DNA from: Minisyncoccota bacterium
Lineage (GTDB): Bacteria; Verrucomicrobiota; Verrucomicrobiia; Methylacidiphilales; Verrucolacustridaceae
DNA: 64,000 nt
Assembly (NCBI GenBank): GCA_030054195.1
Contig: JASGCJ010000001.1
Coordinates: 92,159-156,158, forward strand
Direction: 5' to 3'
This document shows positions 1 to 9,764 of this stretch, piece after piece (the first letter of the stretch is position 1; every line of letters starts with the position of its first letter). Under the pieces are notes generated by a model. That model was given only the letters and a program-made list of their open reading frames with translations, did not search any database and was not told where the DNA came from. The position numbers and the translations under genes are program-made.

Positions 1-1
1 T

Positions 2-934
2 GAAAATCTTCCCATCGAATCCCTCCGGCTTCTCGCCTCCCTCAAGCCCGTCTACCCCGATCCCTCCATCCTCCATATCTGCCAACACCGCGAGCGGGAA
101 CGCGACTTCCTCAAAACCTCGGGCTTTCCATCACCACGCTATTCCGTCGTAACCTCCGCTTCCGATCTCGCCACAGCCATGAAAACATTTTCCGGCAAAA
201 CCCGACTTAAATCCTCTGCTTTCGGATACGACGGAAAGGGACAACTCTCTCTCGAGCCCTCAACGGACTCCACAAAAGCCTGGCAGAAAATCCAAGTTCC
301 CCGCGCCATTCTCGAGGAGCATGTTCCCTTTGTCCGCGAACTCTCTGCAATCATCGCCCGCGATTCAGCAGGCCACACCGTATCCTACTTTCCATTCGAA
401 AATCGTCATCAGGATGGAATCCTCGAACGAACTCTATTTCCCGCCCGAATTCCAGATCAGACCGCCAACCGGGCCACTCAACTAGCCGAACAAATTGCAA
501 AAAAACTGAATCTTGTAGGCCTTCTCACGGTCGAACTGTTTGAACTTTCTGACGGAGGACTATGGGTCAACGAACTCGCTCCCCGTGTCCACAATTCAGG
601 CCATCTGACCGCCGAAGCCTGCCCCACAAGCCAGTTTGAACAGCAGATCCGCGCCATCTGCGGACTTCCCCTAGGGACGGTTTCGCCCATTGGTCCCGCT
701 GCCATGTTCAACCTTTTGGGGGACCTCTGGAATAACGGTGAGCCCGATTGGGCTCCACTCCTTGCCCTCCCAGCCGCCTCACTCCATCTGTACGGCAAAG
801 CCGAGGCCCGACCTGGCCGAAAAATGGGTCATCTTACAATCCGTGCGCCTGATCTAGATCAAGCCATCCAGCTGGGATTGAGTGCCCTGAACCCAATTCG
901 CGAAAAAGCCAAGCTTCCCCCTCTTTTACCCTGA
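2..934 (+). CDS. purK: 5-(carboxyamino)imidazole ribonucleotide synthase, 5'-truncated
   Basis: ATP-grasp ligase that uses ATP and bicarbonate to carboxylate AIR to N5-CAIR in purine synthesis. The reading frame is open to the left window edge, so about 60-70 N-terminal residues are missing; 310 residues are visible. Visible landmarks are the ENLP stretch at the very start, the glycine-rich ATP-grasp loop GYDGKGQ near 229-249, and the NELAPRVHNSGH motif near 571-603 that lines the metal/ATP site in PurK. The ATG at 179 is internal and is not the real start. purN lies close by on the other strand, but purE is not in the window. Confidence 0.93.
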   Translation, partial: ENLPIESLRLLASLKPVYPDPSILHICQHRERERDFLKTSGFPSPRYSVVTSASDLATAMKTFSGKTRLKSSAFGYDGKGQLSLEPSTDSTKAWQKIQVPRAILEEHVPFVRELSAIIARDSAGHTVSYFPFENRHQDGILERTLFPARIPDQTANRATQLAEQIAKKLNLVGLLTVELFELSDGGLWVNELAPRVHNSGHLTAEACPTSQFEQQIRAICGLPLGTVSPIGPAAMFNLLGDLWNNGEPDWAPLLALPAASLHLYGKAEARPGRKMGHLTIRAPDLDQAIQLGLSALNPIREKAKLPPLLP

Positions 935-992
935 CTCTGGGCTAAAAAAGTCTCCTCGAATTCTTTCCAACTTTCCGTACTCTTTGAATCAT

Positions 993-1064
993 TGCCGGCT
1001 GGTGCAATGGTAGCACACCAGACTTTGGATCTGGCTGTTCCTGGTTCGAGTCCAGGGCCGGCAG
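993..1064 (+). tRNA. tRNA-Gln (anticodon TTG)
   Basis: Cloverleaf read by eye. The acceptor stem is TGCCGGC (993-999) paired with GCCGGCA (1057-1063), with G1064 as discriminator. The anticodon arm is CCAGA-CTTTGGA-TCTGG with TTG at 1025-1027. The T arm is CCTGG-TTCGAGT-CCAGG. No encoded CCA follows. It lies in the gap between purK and purN. Confidence 0.95.
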
Positions 1065-1154
1065 CTTCTTTGGTGGAAAGCAGGAGGATGAGATGGAAGG
1101 TCTCTTGGATCAAAAAGTCTAAGCCTTCTTCCAGCCTAAACCTTCCACCTTACA

Positions 1155-1766
1155 CTATTTCTTCCTAGGATCCTTGAGCCACGGAATCCGCCCCTCCGCC
1201 AGATCCCTCACCACCTCCGGTAGTAAACAGTGCTCCGCCTTCTGAATTCTGCCATGCAACGTCTCCGCACTATCTCCAACTTCCACAGGAACGCGGATCT
1301 GCCGTATCACAGATCCTCCATCTACCACCTCGTTCACCCAGTGCACGGTACAACCCGTTTCCTTCACCCCCGCCTTCCAAGCCTGCTCCCAGGCTCTCAA
1401 ACCCGGAAACGCAGGAAGCAAAGAAGGATGAATATTAATCATCGCACCACCAAAGCGGCTCAAAAGAGGCCTCTTCACCACACGCATGTATCCTGCCAAA
1501 ATCAAAAGTTCTACCCCCGACTTCACCATCTGTTCCGCCAACCCCTCCTCAATCTCTTCCTCAAGTTTCGTTCGATATTTTCCATTCGGACAAACCAACG
1601 TGGGGATTTCCCTATTTTTCGCTTCTTCCAAAATCTTCGCGTCCGCCTGATCGCTCCCCACCACGACAAACTCCGCCGCAACCTTCCCCTCCGCCACCGC
1701 CGCCGCCAAAGCAACGAAGTTACTACCCCGCCCCGATCCCAGCACCCCCAGCTTGAGTCTCTTCAC
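1155..1766 (-). CDS. purN: Phosphoribosylglycinamide formyltransferase (GART)
   Basis: Transfers a formyl group from 10-formyl-THF to GAR in purine synthesis. The 203-residue length fits the family. The N-terminal GVLGSGRGSNF loop binds the substrate phosphate. NIHPSLLPAFPG carries the catalytic Asn and His, and GCTVHWVNEVVDGG carries the conserved Asp. The start codon overlaps the stop of the upstream heptose adenylyltransferase gene by 4 bp (1763-1766), so the two are probably translationally coupled even though the pathways are unrelated. Confidence 0.95.
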   Translation of the reverse strand: MKRLKLGVLGSGRGSNFVALAAAVAEGKVAAEFVVVGSDQADAKILEEAKNREIPTLVCPNGKYRTKLEEEIEEGLAEQMVKSGVELLILAGYMRVVKRPLLSRFGGAMINIHPSLLPAFPGLRAWEQAWKAGVKETGCTVHWVNEVVDGGSVIRQIRVPVEVGDSAETLHGRIQKAEHCLLPEVVRDLAEGRIPWLKDPRKK

Positions 1767-2236
1767 GCCTTCAGTTTCTGCAATACGGCTGTCGTCGAAC
1801 GACCTGGCGTCAACGGCAATACTTCAACTTTACCCCCGCCTCTCTTGACCACCCCCACTTCATCCTGATCCAACTGCTCCTCCCTATAATCTCCCCCTTT
1901 CACATAAATATCCGGTCCAACGCCCTCCAGAAATCTCGTCGCACGTTTCTCAGGAAAAATCACCACTGCATCCACACAGCCCAGGGCCGCCACCACTTCC
2001 GCCCTTTCGACCTCCCCGTTGATGGGTCGACCGTCTCCCTTCAACTCCCCCACGCTCTTGTCTCCGTTCACTCCCACCACCAAAACATCTCCTCGCCTCC
2101 TCGCCTCTTGAAGAAAACGCACATGCCCTACATGCAGGAGATCAAAACATCCATTGGTCGCTACGACTCGACGCCCGGCTTTTCGCTCACCCTCTCTCCA
2201 TGGCGAAAGTTTCTCCCAACTAAGAATCAATCCCAT
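1763..2236 (-). CDS. rfaE2: D-glycero-beta-D-manno-heptose 1-phosphate adenylyltransferase (HldE C-terminal domain type)
   Basis: Nucleotidyltransferase that activates heptose-1-P to ADP-heptose for LPS core. The N-terminal TNGCFDLLHVGHVRFL contains the HxGH motif of the cytidylyltransferase-like fold, and the C-terminal GRSTTAVLQKLK is typical of HldE. It is the stand-alone adenylyltransferase half (157 aa); the kinase half is not adjacent. The start is placed at MGLILSW; the frame extends another 13 codons upstream (to 2275) without family-like sequence. It overlaps purN by 4 bp. Confidence 0.9.
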   Translation of the reverse strand: MGLILSWEKLSPWREGERKAGRRVVATNGCFDLLHVGHVRFLQEARRRGDVLVVGVNGDKSVGELKGDGRPINGEVERAEVVAALGCVDAVVIFPEKRATRFLEGVGPDIYVKGGDYREEQLDQDEVGVVKRGGGKVEVLPLTPGRSTTAVLQKLKA

Positions 2237-2303
2237 ATGCACACATCTTGACCCGCCCTTTAGGACTCGCAACATCTAATCAGAAAGGCTTTTGTGCAAC
2301 TTT

Positions 2304-2576
2304 ATGGATTTTGACTGGTCCGCATACTCGTCTCCAGCCATCTCACCGCAAGAGGTGCAGGAAAGTTTTGAAGATCCTTTCTGCCTTCGCATTCTTCCCA
2401 GTAACGGCCCGCTTGCCGAACACTCTCGCTTTCTCTGCCTTGGAAAAAGCCTCTCGGGCAAATCCCTCTTCTCTCTCTACAGCTCCGATGGACGCCACAT
2501 GCGCCCCATCGCCAGTCGAACCATGACGCAACACGAAACCTACTTCTACGATCGCAAAGCCAAGGAATCCCTATGA
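2304..2576 (+). CDS. BrnT-like (DUF497) putative toxin
   Basis: About 90 residues starting MDFDWS. The pattern FEDPF...EHSRFLCLGKS..GKSLFSLY...G...RPIASRTMTQHE..FY matches the BrnT/DUF497 ribonuclease-like fold, in which the xISAR and E...Y region near the C-terminus is characteristic. The next gene starts inside its stop codon (ATGA at 2573) and encodes a ribbon-helix-helix protein, which is the normal toxin-antitoxin order for brnTA. Toxicity is inferred from family and context only. Confidence 0.75.
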   Translation: MDFDWSAYSSPAISPQEVQESFEDPFCLRILPSNGPLAEHSRFLCLGKSLSGKSLFSLYSSDGRHMRPIASRTMTQHETYFYDRKAKESL

Positions 2577-2854
2577 GCGACCTAATTCAAATTCGCCATT
2601 GGGAGGAAATCCCCTTCTTTCCCAACCCAAAAGAGGAAGCCAACTACTGGGCCAACCATCAGCTAGACCCAGCTCTCCTCGCCGCGTCTCTGTCTCGTAC
2701 CGAGGGTCAAGAGTCCACATCGATTACCCTTCGTATGGATCCGCGGATGCTCAGTCGCCTCAAACGCCTCGCGGCTCGCCGATACCTTAACTATCAGTCC
2801 ATGATCAAACAGTGGCTGGCCGAGCGAATGGAAAAGGAAAATCCCGAAACCTAG
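2573..2854 (+). CDS. BrnA/CopG-like ribbon-helix-helix antitoxin
   Basis: 93 residues. The C-terminal half (SITLRMDPRMLSRLKRLAA followed by YLNYQSMIKQWLAERM) is a CopG/Arc-type ribbon-helix-helix: a beta strand for DNA contact and two helices for dimerisation. The N-terminal half with its conserved aromatic residues (HWEEIPFF, EANYWANHQLD) would contact the toxin, as in BrnA. It overlaps the putative toxin gene by 4 bp, so it is coupled to it. It probably neutralises the upstream product and represses the pair. Confidence 0.75.
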   Translation: MSDLIQIRHWEEIPFFPNPKEEANYWANHQLDPALLAASLSRTEGQESTSITLRMDPRMLSRLKRLAARRYLNYQSMIKQWLAERMEKENPET

Positions 2855-2856
2855 TC

Positions 2857-3270
2857 TTAGGCCACACGTAGCTCTGTAATCCCACCCATCTCAAAAAGAA
2901 GCTCGTACATTTCTGCCAACCCATCCGAAAATTCCTCCGCCACCGAGCTGACGCACTGACTCACCGCAGCAAAACCCTGCAACTCGCCCGTCGAATCATA
3001 GTAAGGGATAAAATCAATCCTCCACCTCTCTCCGCCTTTTTTCCCTTCTCCCATCGTCTGACACCCGTTCCCGGACTCCAAACACTTCAATACCTTAATG
3101 GCCTCCCGACGCGCCATTTTAGCTCCCTGCCATAAAATATTTACAGGAGCGCCTACTATGGCCCTGGACATCCCACCTTCCCAACAGATCTTTAACTCAC
3201 GATCCAAAATGGCCACCGCATGACCCGACTTCCGCAAAGCCCCAACTAGCAGTTCCTGAATAGTACTCAT
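2857..3270 (-). CDS. Small PAS-like protein of unknown function
   Basis: 137 residues, no signal peptide or membrane segment. The order LKSGHAVAILDRELKICWEGG ... RWRIDFIPYYDSTGELQGFAAVSQC resembles a PAS fold: an 'inner thought' strand, then the helical linker, then the strands ending GxxxGxxxxxxD. No output domain is attached. It is convergent with the antitoxin gene (2-bp gap). A ligand or partner cannot be named from the sequence. Confidence 0.5.
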   Translation of the reverse strand: MSTIQELLVGALRKSGHAVAILDRELKICWEGGMSRAIVGAPVNILWQGAKMARREAIKVLKCLESGNGCQTMGEGKKGGERWRIDFIPYYDSTGELQGFAAVSQCVSSVAEEFSDGLAEMYELLFEMGGITELRVA

Positions 3271-3442
3271 TTGGAAACTTACTTATAATTTGCTTACCAC
3301 TGTTTAATGCAAATACAATTTTATGCTTATTAATAAAATTTAAGTCATTAAAGGAAAGCTTTTTATATATGAGTTTTGATTGTAGGTGAAATAGAGGAAC
3401 CTACTCCTTTCGTTTTATTGCAAAAACTTCTACTCTTTTCAC

Positions 3443-4897
3443 ATGTCTCCTAGCTCAGACTCAAATTCCTTAAGCTGGAAATTGCCACATGCCCGCCGCA
3501 CCAAGCTCATTGCTACTCTCGGCCCCAAACACACCGAATCCAATGCCCTGTCTCAACTGATCGATGGAGGAGCTGAAATATTTCGCCTCAACATGTCGCA
3601 CGCCACTCACGACTTTGTTCGCCAAGTGACCCCAAAACTTCGTTCCCTAGCCGCAAATCGGGGTCAGGAAATCGCCATCCTTCTCGATACCCAGGGTCCA
3701 GCTATTCGGACTGGAACAATCGGCCAACCTCGCCAACTCGCAGTCGGCGATTCTTTGATCCTCTCAATCGATCCCAAAGCTCCTTCACCCGCCATCCCTG
3801 TCAACTATCCCGACCTCATTCACGACCTCCAACCTGGCCAAAAACTCCTCGTCGATAATGGAGTCATTCATCTTCAAGTGGTAAAAAAGGACACAACCTC
3901 GCTCCACTGCCGTGTACTCACTCCTGGCACCTTGGGCGATCGCCGTCACATCAATCTGCCTGGAATCCGCGTGAATCTTCCTGCCATCACTTCAAAAGAT
4001 GCTGCCGACCTACTCGTGGGCCTCGAAGCAGGGATCGACTGGGTCGCTCTCTCTTTCGTTCGAGACCCTGAAGACGTCATTGCCCTTCGCAATTTTCTAG
4101 ACCAACACAAAGCCCAAGACGTGAAAATTATTGCCAAGATCGAAGACCAACTCGCCGTCAAAAATATTCTCGGCATTATCTCCGCGGCAGACGCCATCAT
4201 GGTCGCCCGGGGAGACCTCGGAGTGGAGTGCCCATACGAGGAACTCCCCATCATTCAACGCAAAATTGTGAAACAGTGCATTGGATCAATGAAGCCCGTC
4301 ATTGTCGCCACTCACATGTTGGAGAGCATGATCACCAATCCCCTCCCGACGCGCGCCGAGATCACCGATGTGGCTAATGCCGTTTTCGAAGGCGCCGATG
4401 CCATCATGCTTTCCGGAGAAACCGCCACAGGCCAATACCCACGCGCCTGCCTCGAAGTCCTCGATCGCGTCGCTCGCCGCATCGAACGCTCTGGCTCCAT
4501 TGGATACCAAAAAGAGATCCATACCGAGGGCGAGGCGGACGGAATCGTCTCATCGGGCGTTCACCTCGCCAATGAACTGGGCGCCCAAGGTATCCTTCTT
4601 TTCACCCGCACGGGCAGGATGGCTCGTGTGGCCGCCGCCCTCCGACCCCGCGTTTCCCCCATCTACGCTTTTACTCTCACTACCACCCTCGCTCGCCAAC
4701 TGGCTTTACACTATGGCGTGCGCGCCCGGTGCCTCCCCTTCGATCGTCCTGAGCGCGAAACGGTCATCCACGAGGCCATTGCCGACCTTCTGCTAAAAGG
4801 CCTCGTCCACTCGCACGCTCCACTCGTGATTATCAATACCTCGATCGTCGGCGATAAAACTTTCCGTACCGTCCAAGCCCGTACCGCCCAGGTCTGA
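3443..4897 (+). CDS. pyk: Pyruvate kinase
   Basis: Converts PEP and ADP to pyruvate and ATP, the last glycolytic step. The 484-residue length is normal. GGAEIFRLNMSHA near the N-terminus, the catalytic AKIEDQLAVKN and GDLGVECPYE motifs, and VIVATHMLESM..PLPTRAEITDVANAV..GADAIMLSGETATG are all present, so the active-site K, E and D and the metal ligands look intact. The C-terminal allosteric domain is complete. The start is the ATG at 3443; the 170-bp gap upstream is AT-rich and probably holds the promoter. Confidence 0.96.
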   Translation: MSPSSDSNSLSWKLPHARRTKLIATLGPKHTESNALSQLIDGGAEIFRLNMSHATHDFVRQVTPKLRSLAANRGQEIAILLDTQGPAIRTGTIGQPRQLAVGDSLILSIDPKAPSPAIPVNYPDLIHDLQPGQKLLVDNGVIHLQVVKKDTTSLHCRVLTPGTLGDRRHINLPGIRVNLPAITSKDAADLLVGLEAGIDWVALSFVRDPEDVIALRNFLDQHKAQDVKIIAKIEDQLAVKNILGIISAADAIMVARGDLGVECPYEELPIIQRKIVKQCIGSMKPVIVATHMLESMITNPLPTRAEITDVANAVFEGADAIMLSGETATGQYPRACLEVLDRVARRIERSGSIGYQKEIHTEGEADGIVSSGVHLANELGAQGILLFTRTGRMARVAAALRPRVSPIYAFTLTTTLARQLALHYGVRARCLPFDRPERETVIHEAIADLLLKGLVHSHAPLVIINTSIVGDKTFRTVQARTAQV

Positions 4898-4917
4898 ATC
4901 GATCGAGAAGCCACTCC

Positions 4918-5409
4918 TTGTTCTCTCCTGTCCACATCCCGGTCGGAATGTTTCTTGCTTCATCGATTTCTGGAGGCCCCGTGTCTGCTCTCTGCCTCGG
5001 TGTCGCGAGTCATCTCGCCCTCGACGCCATTCCCCACGGCGACGCGGGAATCGGACACTGGGTCCATTCTTCTCCAAATCACGTCACCAAACTTAAACGC
5101 CTCCTCCCGATGGTTTTTGCCGATCAGATCCTCGGTGCCGGAGTTTTTTTTCTTCTTCTCTCATCTCCCTTTCTTGCCTCCACCTCTTTCTGGACTCTTT
5201 TCGGAGGCGCCTTCGGCTCAATTCTGCCCGACTACCTAACAGGAATCCGGGATCTTCTTACTAAACCGCCAAAATGGCTCGAATCGATCCACCGCCTCCA
5301 CCAAAAATGCCACTACCGTGGAAAAGAACCCTTCACCATCCTCACCGGCCTGATCTTTCAATCTCTCCTTGTGGGACTTTTCATTCTCATTTCATTTCGA
5401 GTCATCTGA
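4918..5409 (+). CDS. Predicted integral membrane protein
   Basis: 163 residues with a TTG start at 4918, 20 bp after pyk on the same strand, so possibly co-transcribed with it. It has three or four hydrophobic segments (residues about 8-35, 65-85, 90-105 and 140-162). The early HLALDAIPHGD stretch resembles the conserved His/Asp patch of YdjM-type membrane-bound putative metal hydrolases, but the match is too short to assign a function. Confidence 0.55.
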   Translation: MFSPVHIPVGMFLASSISGGPVSALCLGVASHLALDAIPHGDAGIGHWVHSSPNHVTKLKRLLPMVFADQILGAGVFFLLLSSPFLASTSFWTLFGGAFGSILPDYLTGIRDLLTKPPKWLESIHRLHQKCHYRGKEPFTILTGLIFQSLLVGLFILISFRVI

Positions 5410-5421
5410 ATCCATATGTAG

Positions 5422-5503
5422 GGCGGGCATCTTGCCCGCCATCAGGCCTTAAACCCCATTCTCTAAAAACCGAAAGGGCGCGGCCCCTTTCGGAACCGCG
5501 CCC
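5422..5503. terminator. Two GC-rich hairpins between convergent genes
   Basis: The first hairpin pairs GGCGGGC (5422-5428) with GCCCGCC (5434-5440). The second pairs GGGCGCGG (5476-5483) with CCGCGCCC (5496-5503), with short A and T runs on either side. They lie between the rightward membrane-protein gene and the leftward groEL, so a bidirectional terminator is plausible. The first hairpin also resembles dispersed intergenic repeats. Confidence 0.45.
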
Positions 5504-5555
5504 CTTTGGGCTCCCCACGGGGGACTTACCCCGGGGGAAAATCATTACGAATGGA

Positions 5556-7187
5556 TTAGTAGTCCATTCCTCCGCCATGACCGCCACCTGCGGGTGCTGG
5601 TGCCTTTTCCTTCTCAGGCAACTCCGTCACCACCGCTTCGGTGGTCAGGAGCAATCCTGCGATGGAACTGGCGTTCTGCAGGGCAGAACGGGTGACCTTG
5701 GTCGGATCCACAACGCCGGCCTTCAACAGGTCGACGTATTCGCCGGTGGCCACATTGTAGCCCTCAGCACCTTTCCGACTTTTCACCTCTTGCACCACGA
5801 TCGAGCCTTCGACTCCGGCGTTATCCGCCAAAGTGCGCAAAGGCTGCTCCACTGCGCGACGGATGATCTCCGCGCCAATGGCCTGATCGCCCTTGAGCTT
5901 CAGCCCTTCGATGGCTTTCTGTCCGCGGATTAGGGCCACGCCCCCTCCGGGGACGATGCCTTCTTCAACGGCCGCACGGGTTGCGTGCAACGCGTCTTCC
6001 ACGCGGGCTTTCTTCTCCTTCATCTCGGTCTCGGTCGCAGCGCCGACATTGATGACGGCGACTCCGCCCGCGAGTTTCGCGAGACGTTCCTGGAGCTTCT
6101 CCTTGTCGTAATCCGAGGTGGTCTCCTCGATCTGTTTCTTGATCTGGGAAACACGGCCTTGGATGTCGGAGCTCTTCCCCGCACCTTCAATCAGGGTGGT
6201 GTTCTCCTTGTCCACAACCGCGCGCTTCACCTTGCCGAGGTCGTCCAACGTGACGTTCTCGAGTTTGATCCCGAGATCTTCGCTCAGCATCTTGCCACCG
6301 GTGAGGATCGCAATGTCCTCGAGCATCGCCTTGCGACGATCTCCGAATCCAGGTGCCTTCACCGCGCAAACCTGCAGCGTGCCACGCAATTTGTTCACCA
6401 CCAGAGTGGCCAGGGCTTCCCCTTCCACCTCTTCAGCGATGACCAAGAGCGGCTTGCCCGACTTGGCGACTTTCTCCAGCAAAGGAAGCATATCCTTCAA
6501 GCTCGAGATCTTTTTCTCGTGAATCAACAGATAGGCGTTCTCCAGAACGGCTTCCTGATCTTCCTGATTTGTCACGAAGTAAGGAGAGAGATAGCCCTTA
6601 TCGAACTGCATCCCCTCGACGACTTCGAGCGAGGTTTCGATCGACTTGGCTTCTTCCACCGTCACCGTGCCGTCTTTGCCCACCTTGTCCAAAGCGTCGG
6701 CGATGATTTCACCGATCGTCTTGTCCCAGTTGGCGGAGACGGTCGCGACTTGGCGGATGTCTTCCTTGTCCTTCACCTTTTTGCTGATCGAGGCTAGTTC
6801 TTCCACGATCGCTTCGACCGCACGGTCGATGCCACGCTTCAGCTCGGTCGGATTCGCACCGGCGGTCACATTCTTCAGACCCTCCCGGTAGATCGATTCC
6901 GCCAAAACTGTGGCGGTGGTGGTGCCGTCTCCCGCGATGTCGCTCGTTTTGCTGGCGACTTCACGGACCAGTTGGGCACCGATATTCTCATAAGGATCCT
7001 CGAGCTCGATTTCCTTCGCAACGGTCACACCGTCTTTGGTGATCGTCGGAGAACCGAACTTTTTATCGAGAACCACATTGCGACCTGCCGGTCCGAGTGT
7101 CGCTTTCACGGCTTTGGAGAGTTTCTCCACACCGCGCAAAAGCGCATGTCGGGCGGCCTCGTCAAACAACAGTTGCTTGGCTGCCAT
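5556..7187 (-). CDS. groEL: Chaperonin GroEL (Hsp60)
   Basis: Cytosolic ATP-driven folding chamber that works with GroES. 543 residues, full length. It shows ATLGPAGRN near residue 30, the ATPase loop [11 protein letters not shown] near residue 86, the hinge regions, and a Gly-rich tail ending GGGMDY. The start is 15 bp after the groES stop, with the order dnaK-groES-groEL on the minus strand. No CIRCE element was seen upstream of groES or dnaK. Confidence 0.98.
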   Translation of the reverse strand: MAAKQLLFDEAARHALLRGVEKLSKAVKATLGPAGRNVVLDKKFGSPTITKDGVTVAKEIELEDPYENIGAQLVREVASKTSDIAGDGTTTATVLAESIYREGLKNVTAGANPTELKRGIDRAVEAIVEELASISKKVKDKEDIRQVATVSANWDKTIGEIIADALDKVGKDGTVTVEEAKSIETSLEVVEGMQFDKGYLSPYFVTNQEDQEAVLENAYLLIHEKKISSLKDMLPLLEKVAKSGKPLLVIAEEVEGEALATLVVNKLRGTLQVCAVKAPGFGDRRKAMLEDIAILTGGKMLSEDLGIKLENVTLDDLGKVKRAVVDKENTTLIEGAGKSSDIQGRVSQIKKQIEETTSDYDKEKLQERLAKLAGGVAVINVGAATETEMKEKKARVEDALHATRAAVEEGIVPGGGVALIRGQKAIEGLKLKGDQAIGAEIIRRAVEQPLRTLADNAGVEGSIVVQEVKSRKGAEGYNVATGEYVDLLKAGVVDPTKVTRSALQNASSIAGLLLTTEAVVTELPEKEKAPAPAGGGHGGGMDY

Positions 7188-7202
7188 AATTCATTTCCTC
7201 CT

Positions 7203-7499
7203 TTAGCTCACCACGCCGAGGATGTCGTCCTCGCGCATGATCAGCATTTTTTCACCATCCAAGGTGATTTCTGTCCCGCCGTATTTACTAAACAGGACTT
7301 TGTCCCCTTTTTTTACTTCCATCGGGACCAGTTTGCCCGCTTCGTCCCGTTTACCGGGTCCGACTTGGACGACTTTGCCCTCTTGGGGTTTCTCTTTGGC
7401 GGTATCAGGGATGATAATCCCGCCTTTCTTAACTTCCTGCTCCTCGAGCGGATGCACTAGCACCCGATCGCCGAGAGGACGGATATTCACGTTTGCCAT
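7203..7499 (-). CDS. groES: Co-chaperonin GroES (Hsp10)
   Basis: 98 residues starting [15 protein letters not shown], the standard GroES N-terminus. The mobile loop [20 protein letters not shown] and the C-terminal DILGVV are intact. The frame stays open to 7577, but the ATG at 7499 gives the family-typical start with a purine-rich AGGAG just upstream. It is followed 15 bp later by groEL and preceded by dnaK (74-bp gap). Confidence 0.97.
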   Translation of the reverse strand: MANVNIRPLGDRVLVHPLEEQEVKKGGIIIPDTAKEKPQEGKVVQVGPGKRDEAGKLVPMEVKKGDKVLFSKYGGTEITLDGEKMLIMREDDILGVVS

Positions 7500-7573
7500 A
7501 AGGTTCGTGAGCTCCTTTCTTTGGGTTGAGGTTTCTTGTTTGAAGGATGGGTACGACCCCCGCGGGCCGCCGG

Positions 7574-9541
7574 TCAACTCGGCTTCTTGCCGCCCTTCTT
7601 GTCTTTGTCGACCATCTCGAATTCGGCATCGATCACGTCACTCCCGTCCTTTTTCGGACGGTCGCCTTGATCAGCCGATCCCGATTCTCCCGCTTGTGAA
7701 GTTGTTTCTTTTCCAGCCGCAGCTTTTTCCGAAGCCTGACGATACAGATCTGTGCTCACCGCCTGAACCAACGTGTTCAGCTTCTCGGCTGTATCCTTGA
7801 TCGCCGCTTCATCATCCTTTTTCACGGCTTCCTTGACCGCATTCGCCGCGTCCTCGATCTCCTTCTTCTTTGCGGCATCCAGCTTGTCGCCCATCTCTTT
7901 CATCATTTTTTCTGCGGCAAAGGCAGTGTTCTCAGCCTGGTTCCGAGACTCGATCTTCTCCTTCGCCTTCAAATCCTCTGCTTCGTGCTCTTTGGCCTCT
8001 CGAGTCAATTTCTCGACCTCTTCCTTGGAAAGACCGCTCGAGCCGGTGATCGAAATCTTCTGCTCCTTCCCCGAACCAAGATCCTTGGCCGAAACCTGAA
8101 GGATGCCGTTCGTATCGATGTCAAAGGTCACCTCAATCTGCGGCGTCCCACGCGGAGCAGGCGGAATTCCATCCAGATGGAACGTCCCTAATCTCTTGTT
8201 GTCGCGAGCAAGCGGACGCTCCCCCTGCAAAATCACAATCTCCACCCCCGGCTGGTTGTCCGAATAGGTGCTGAATACATTCGTCTTTTTTGTAGGAACG
8301 GTCGTGTTCTTGGGAATCATCGGGGTGGCCACACCGCCGGCCGTCTCGATCGCCAAGGTTAATGGAGTCACGTCCAGCAATAGCACGTCCTGAACGTCCC
8401 CCTTCAACACTCCGCCTTGAATCGCGGCACCGATGGCCACGACTTCGTCCGGATTCACACCCTTGTGAGGCTCCTTGCCGATCAGCTTCCGAGCCGTCTC
8501 GATGATCGAGGGCATCCGGGTCATTCCTCCGACCAAAACCAGTTCGTCGATCTCCTTCGAGGACAATCCCGCATCCTTCAAGCAGGCATTGACCGGACCA
8601 ATCGTCCGCTCCCGCAATTTGTCCGTCAGCTGCTCCAGTTTCGCTCGGGTCAGCTTCTTCGCGATGTGCTTCGGGCCCGAGGCATCTGCTGTAACGAATG
8701 GAAGATTAATCTCGTACTCTTGGGCCGAGGAGAGCGCGATCTTCGCCTTTTCCGCTTCTTCCCGAATTCTCTGTAACGCATCCGGTTGCCCGTGCACATC
8801 GATTCCGGAGTCAGCTTTAAATTCCGCAATGATCCAATCCATCACCGCCATATCCCAATCATCTCCACCCAAATGGGTATCCCCATTCGTCGCCTTCACT
8901 TCAAAGAGTCCGTCTCCAATGTCCAAAACAGAAATATCAAACGTGCCGCCACCCAAATCATAAACGGCAATTTTCTCGTCCTTCTTCTTGTCCAAGCCGT
9001 ACGCCAAGGAAGCCGCCGTCGGCTCGTTGATGATTCGGAGAACTTCCAAACCCGCAATCTTCCCTGCGTCCTTCGTGGCCTGCCGCTGACTGTCGTTGAA
9101 GTAAGCAGGCACCGTGATCACCGCCTGCGAAATCTTTTCCCCCAACTTCGATTCCGCATCCGCTTTTAACTTAGCCAAAATAAAGGACGAAACCTCCTCA
9201 GGCGAAAATGTCTTCTTCTCTCCTTTGACCTCCACCTCGACATGAGCATCTCCGTTTTTCGCTGCGACCACCTTGTAGGGAAGTCGCTTCACCTCTTCCT
9301 GAACCTCGATAAATTTGCGTCCAATCAAACGTTTCACCGAGAAAATCGTGTTCTTCGGATTCGTCACGGCTTGCCGCTTTGCCGCCTGACCCACCACTCG
9401 CTCCCCACCCTTCGTAAACGCCACGATCGAAGGCGTTGTCCGCGCACCCTCCGAATTCTCCAAAACCACAGGCTGCCCCGCATCCATAACGGACATGCAG
9501 GAGTTAGTTGTTCCTAAATCAATTCCTAATATTTTTGCCAT
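7574..9541 (-). CDS. dnaK: Chaperone DnaK (Hsp70)
   Basis: 655 residues. The nucleotide-binding domain carries [13 protein letters not shown] at the N-terminus, [19 protein letters not shown], and [13 protein letters not shown] with [10 protein letters not shown]. The substrate-binding domain starts near residue 390 ([11 protein letters not shown]), followed by a helical lid and a charged tail. grpE and dnaJ are not adjacent; instead groES-groEL follows in the same direction. Two related inverted repeats lie 90-140 bp upstream of the start. Confidence 0.98.
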   Translation of the reverse strand: MAKILGIDLGTTNSCMSVMDAGQPVVLENSEGARTTPSIVAFTKGGERVVGQAAKRQAVTNPKNTIFSVKRLIGRKFIEVQEEVKRLPYKVVAAKNGDAHVEVEVKGEKKTFSPEEVSSFILAKLKADAESKLGEKISQAVITVPAYFNDSQRQATKDAGKIAGLEVLRIINEPTAASLAYGLDKKKDEKIAVYDLGGGTFDISVLDIGDGLFEVKATNGDTHLGGDDWDMAVMDWIIAEFKADSGIDVHGQPDALQRIREEAEKAKIALSSAQEYEINLPFVTADASGPKHIAKKLTRAKLEQLTDKLRERTIGPVNACLKDAGLSSKEIDELVLVGGMTRMPSIIETARKLIGKEPHKGVNPDEVVAIGAAIQGGVLKGDVQDVLLLDVTPLTLAIETAGGVATPMIPKNTTVPTKKTNVFSTYSDNQPGVEIVILQGERPLARDNKRLGTFHLDGIPPAPRGTPQIEVTFDIDTNGILQVSAKDLGSGKEQKISITGSSGLSKEEVEKLTREAKEHEAEDLKAKEKIESRNQAENTAFAAEKMMKEMGDKLDAAKKKEIEDAANAVKEAVKKDDEAAIKDTAEKLNTLVQAVSTDLYRQASEKAAAGKETTSQAGESGSADQGDRPKKDGSDVIDAEFEMVDKDKKGGKKPS

Positions 9542-9631
9542 ATAGTATCCTTTCTTGCACCTTCTATGCCAATTTCTTGTATTTGTAAGTCATTGTAAAT
9601 TAACACTTATATTTTTGGCTATTCCATAATT

Positions 9632-9681
9632 TGAGACATTTTGTCGCACTTCTATTTTTAGGTTTGTGACATTTTGTCACA
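9632..9681. promoter_or_regulatory. Paired inverted repeats upstream of dnaK
   Basis: TGTGACATTTTGTCACA (9665-9681) is a 7-bp inverted repeat with a 3-bp spacer. TGAGACATTTTGTCGCA (9632-9648) is an imperfect second copy. Their centres are 33 bp apart, about three helical turns, which would put both on the same DNA face. They lie between the ORF6N gene stop and the dnaK start. A dimeric repressor acting on dnaK is the simplest reading; the protein is not identified. Confidence 0.5.
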
Positions 9682-9764
9682 CTTTGTATACGAGCTACTT
9701 GAATCGGTTTTTTCAATGGAAGTAAGGAATTATGCTCCCTTTCCTTTTCGACGCAACTTCCGCG

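Noticed and set aside
1230-1868. 212-codon plus-strand frame over purN
   Set aside because: It is the antisense shadow of purN and the heptose adenylyltransferase, Arg/His/Pro-rich with no family features.
9541-9631. CIRCE/HrcA element before dnaK
   Set aside because: No TTAGCACTC-N9-GAGTGCTAA-like repeat is present; the inverted repeats seen have a different sequence.
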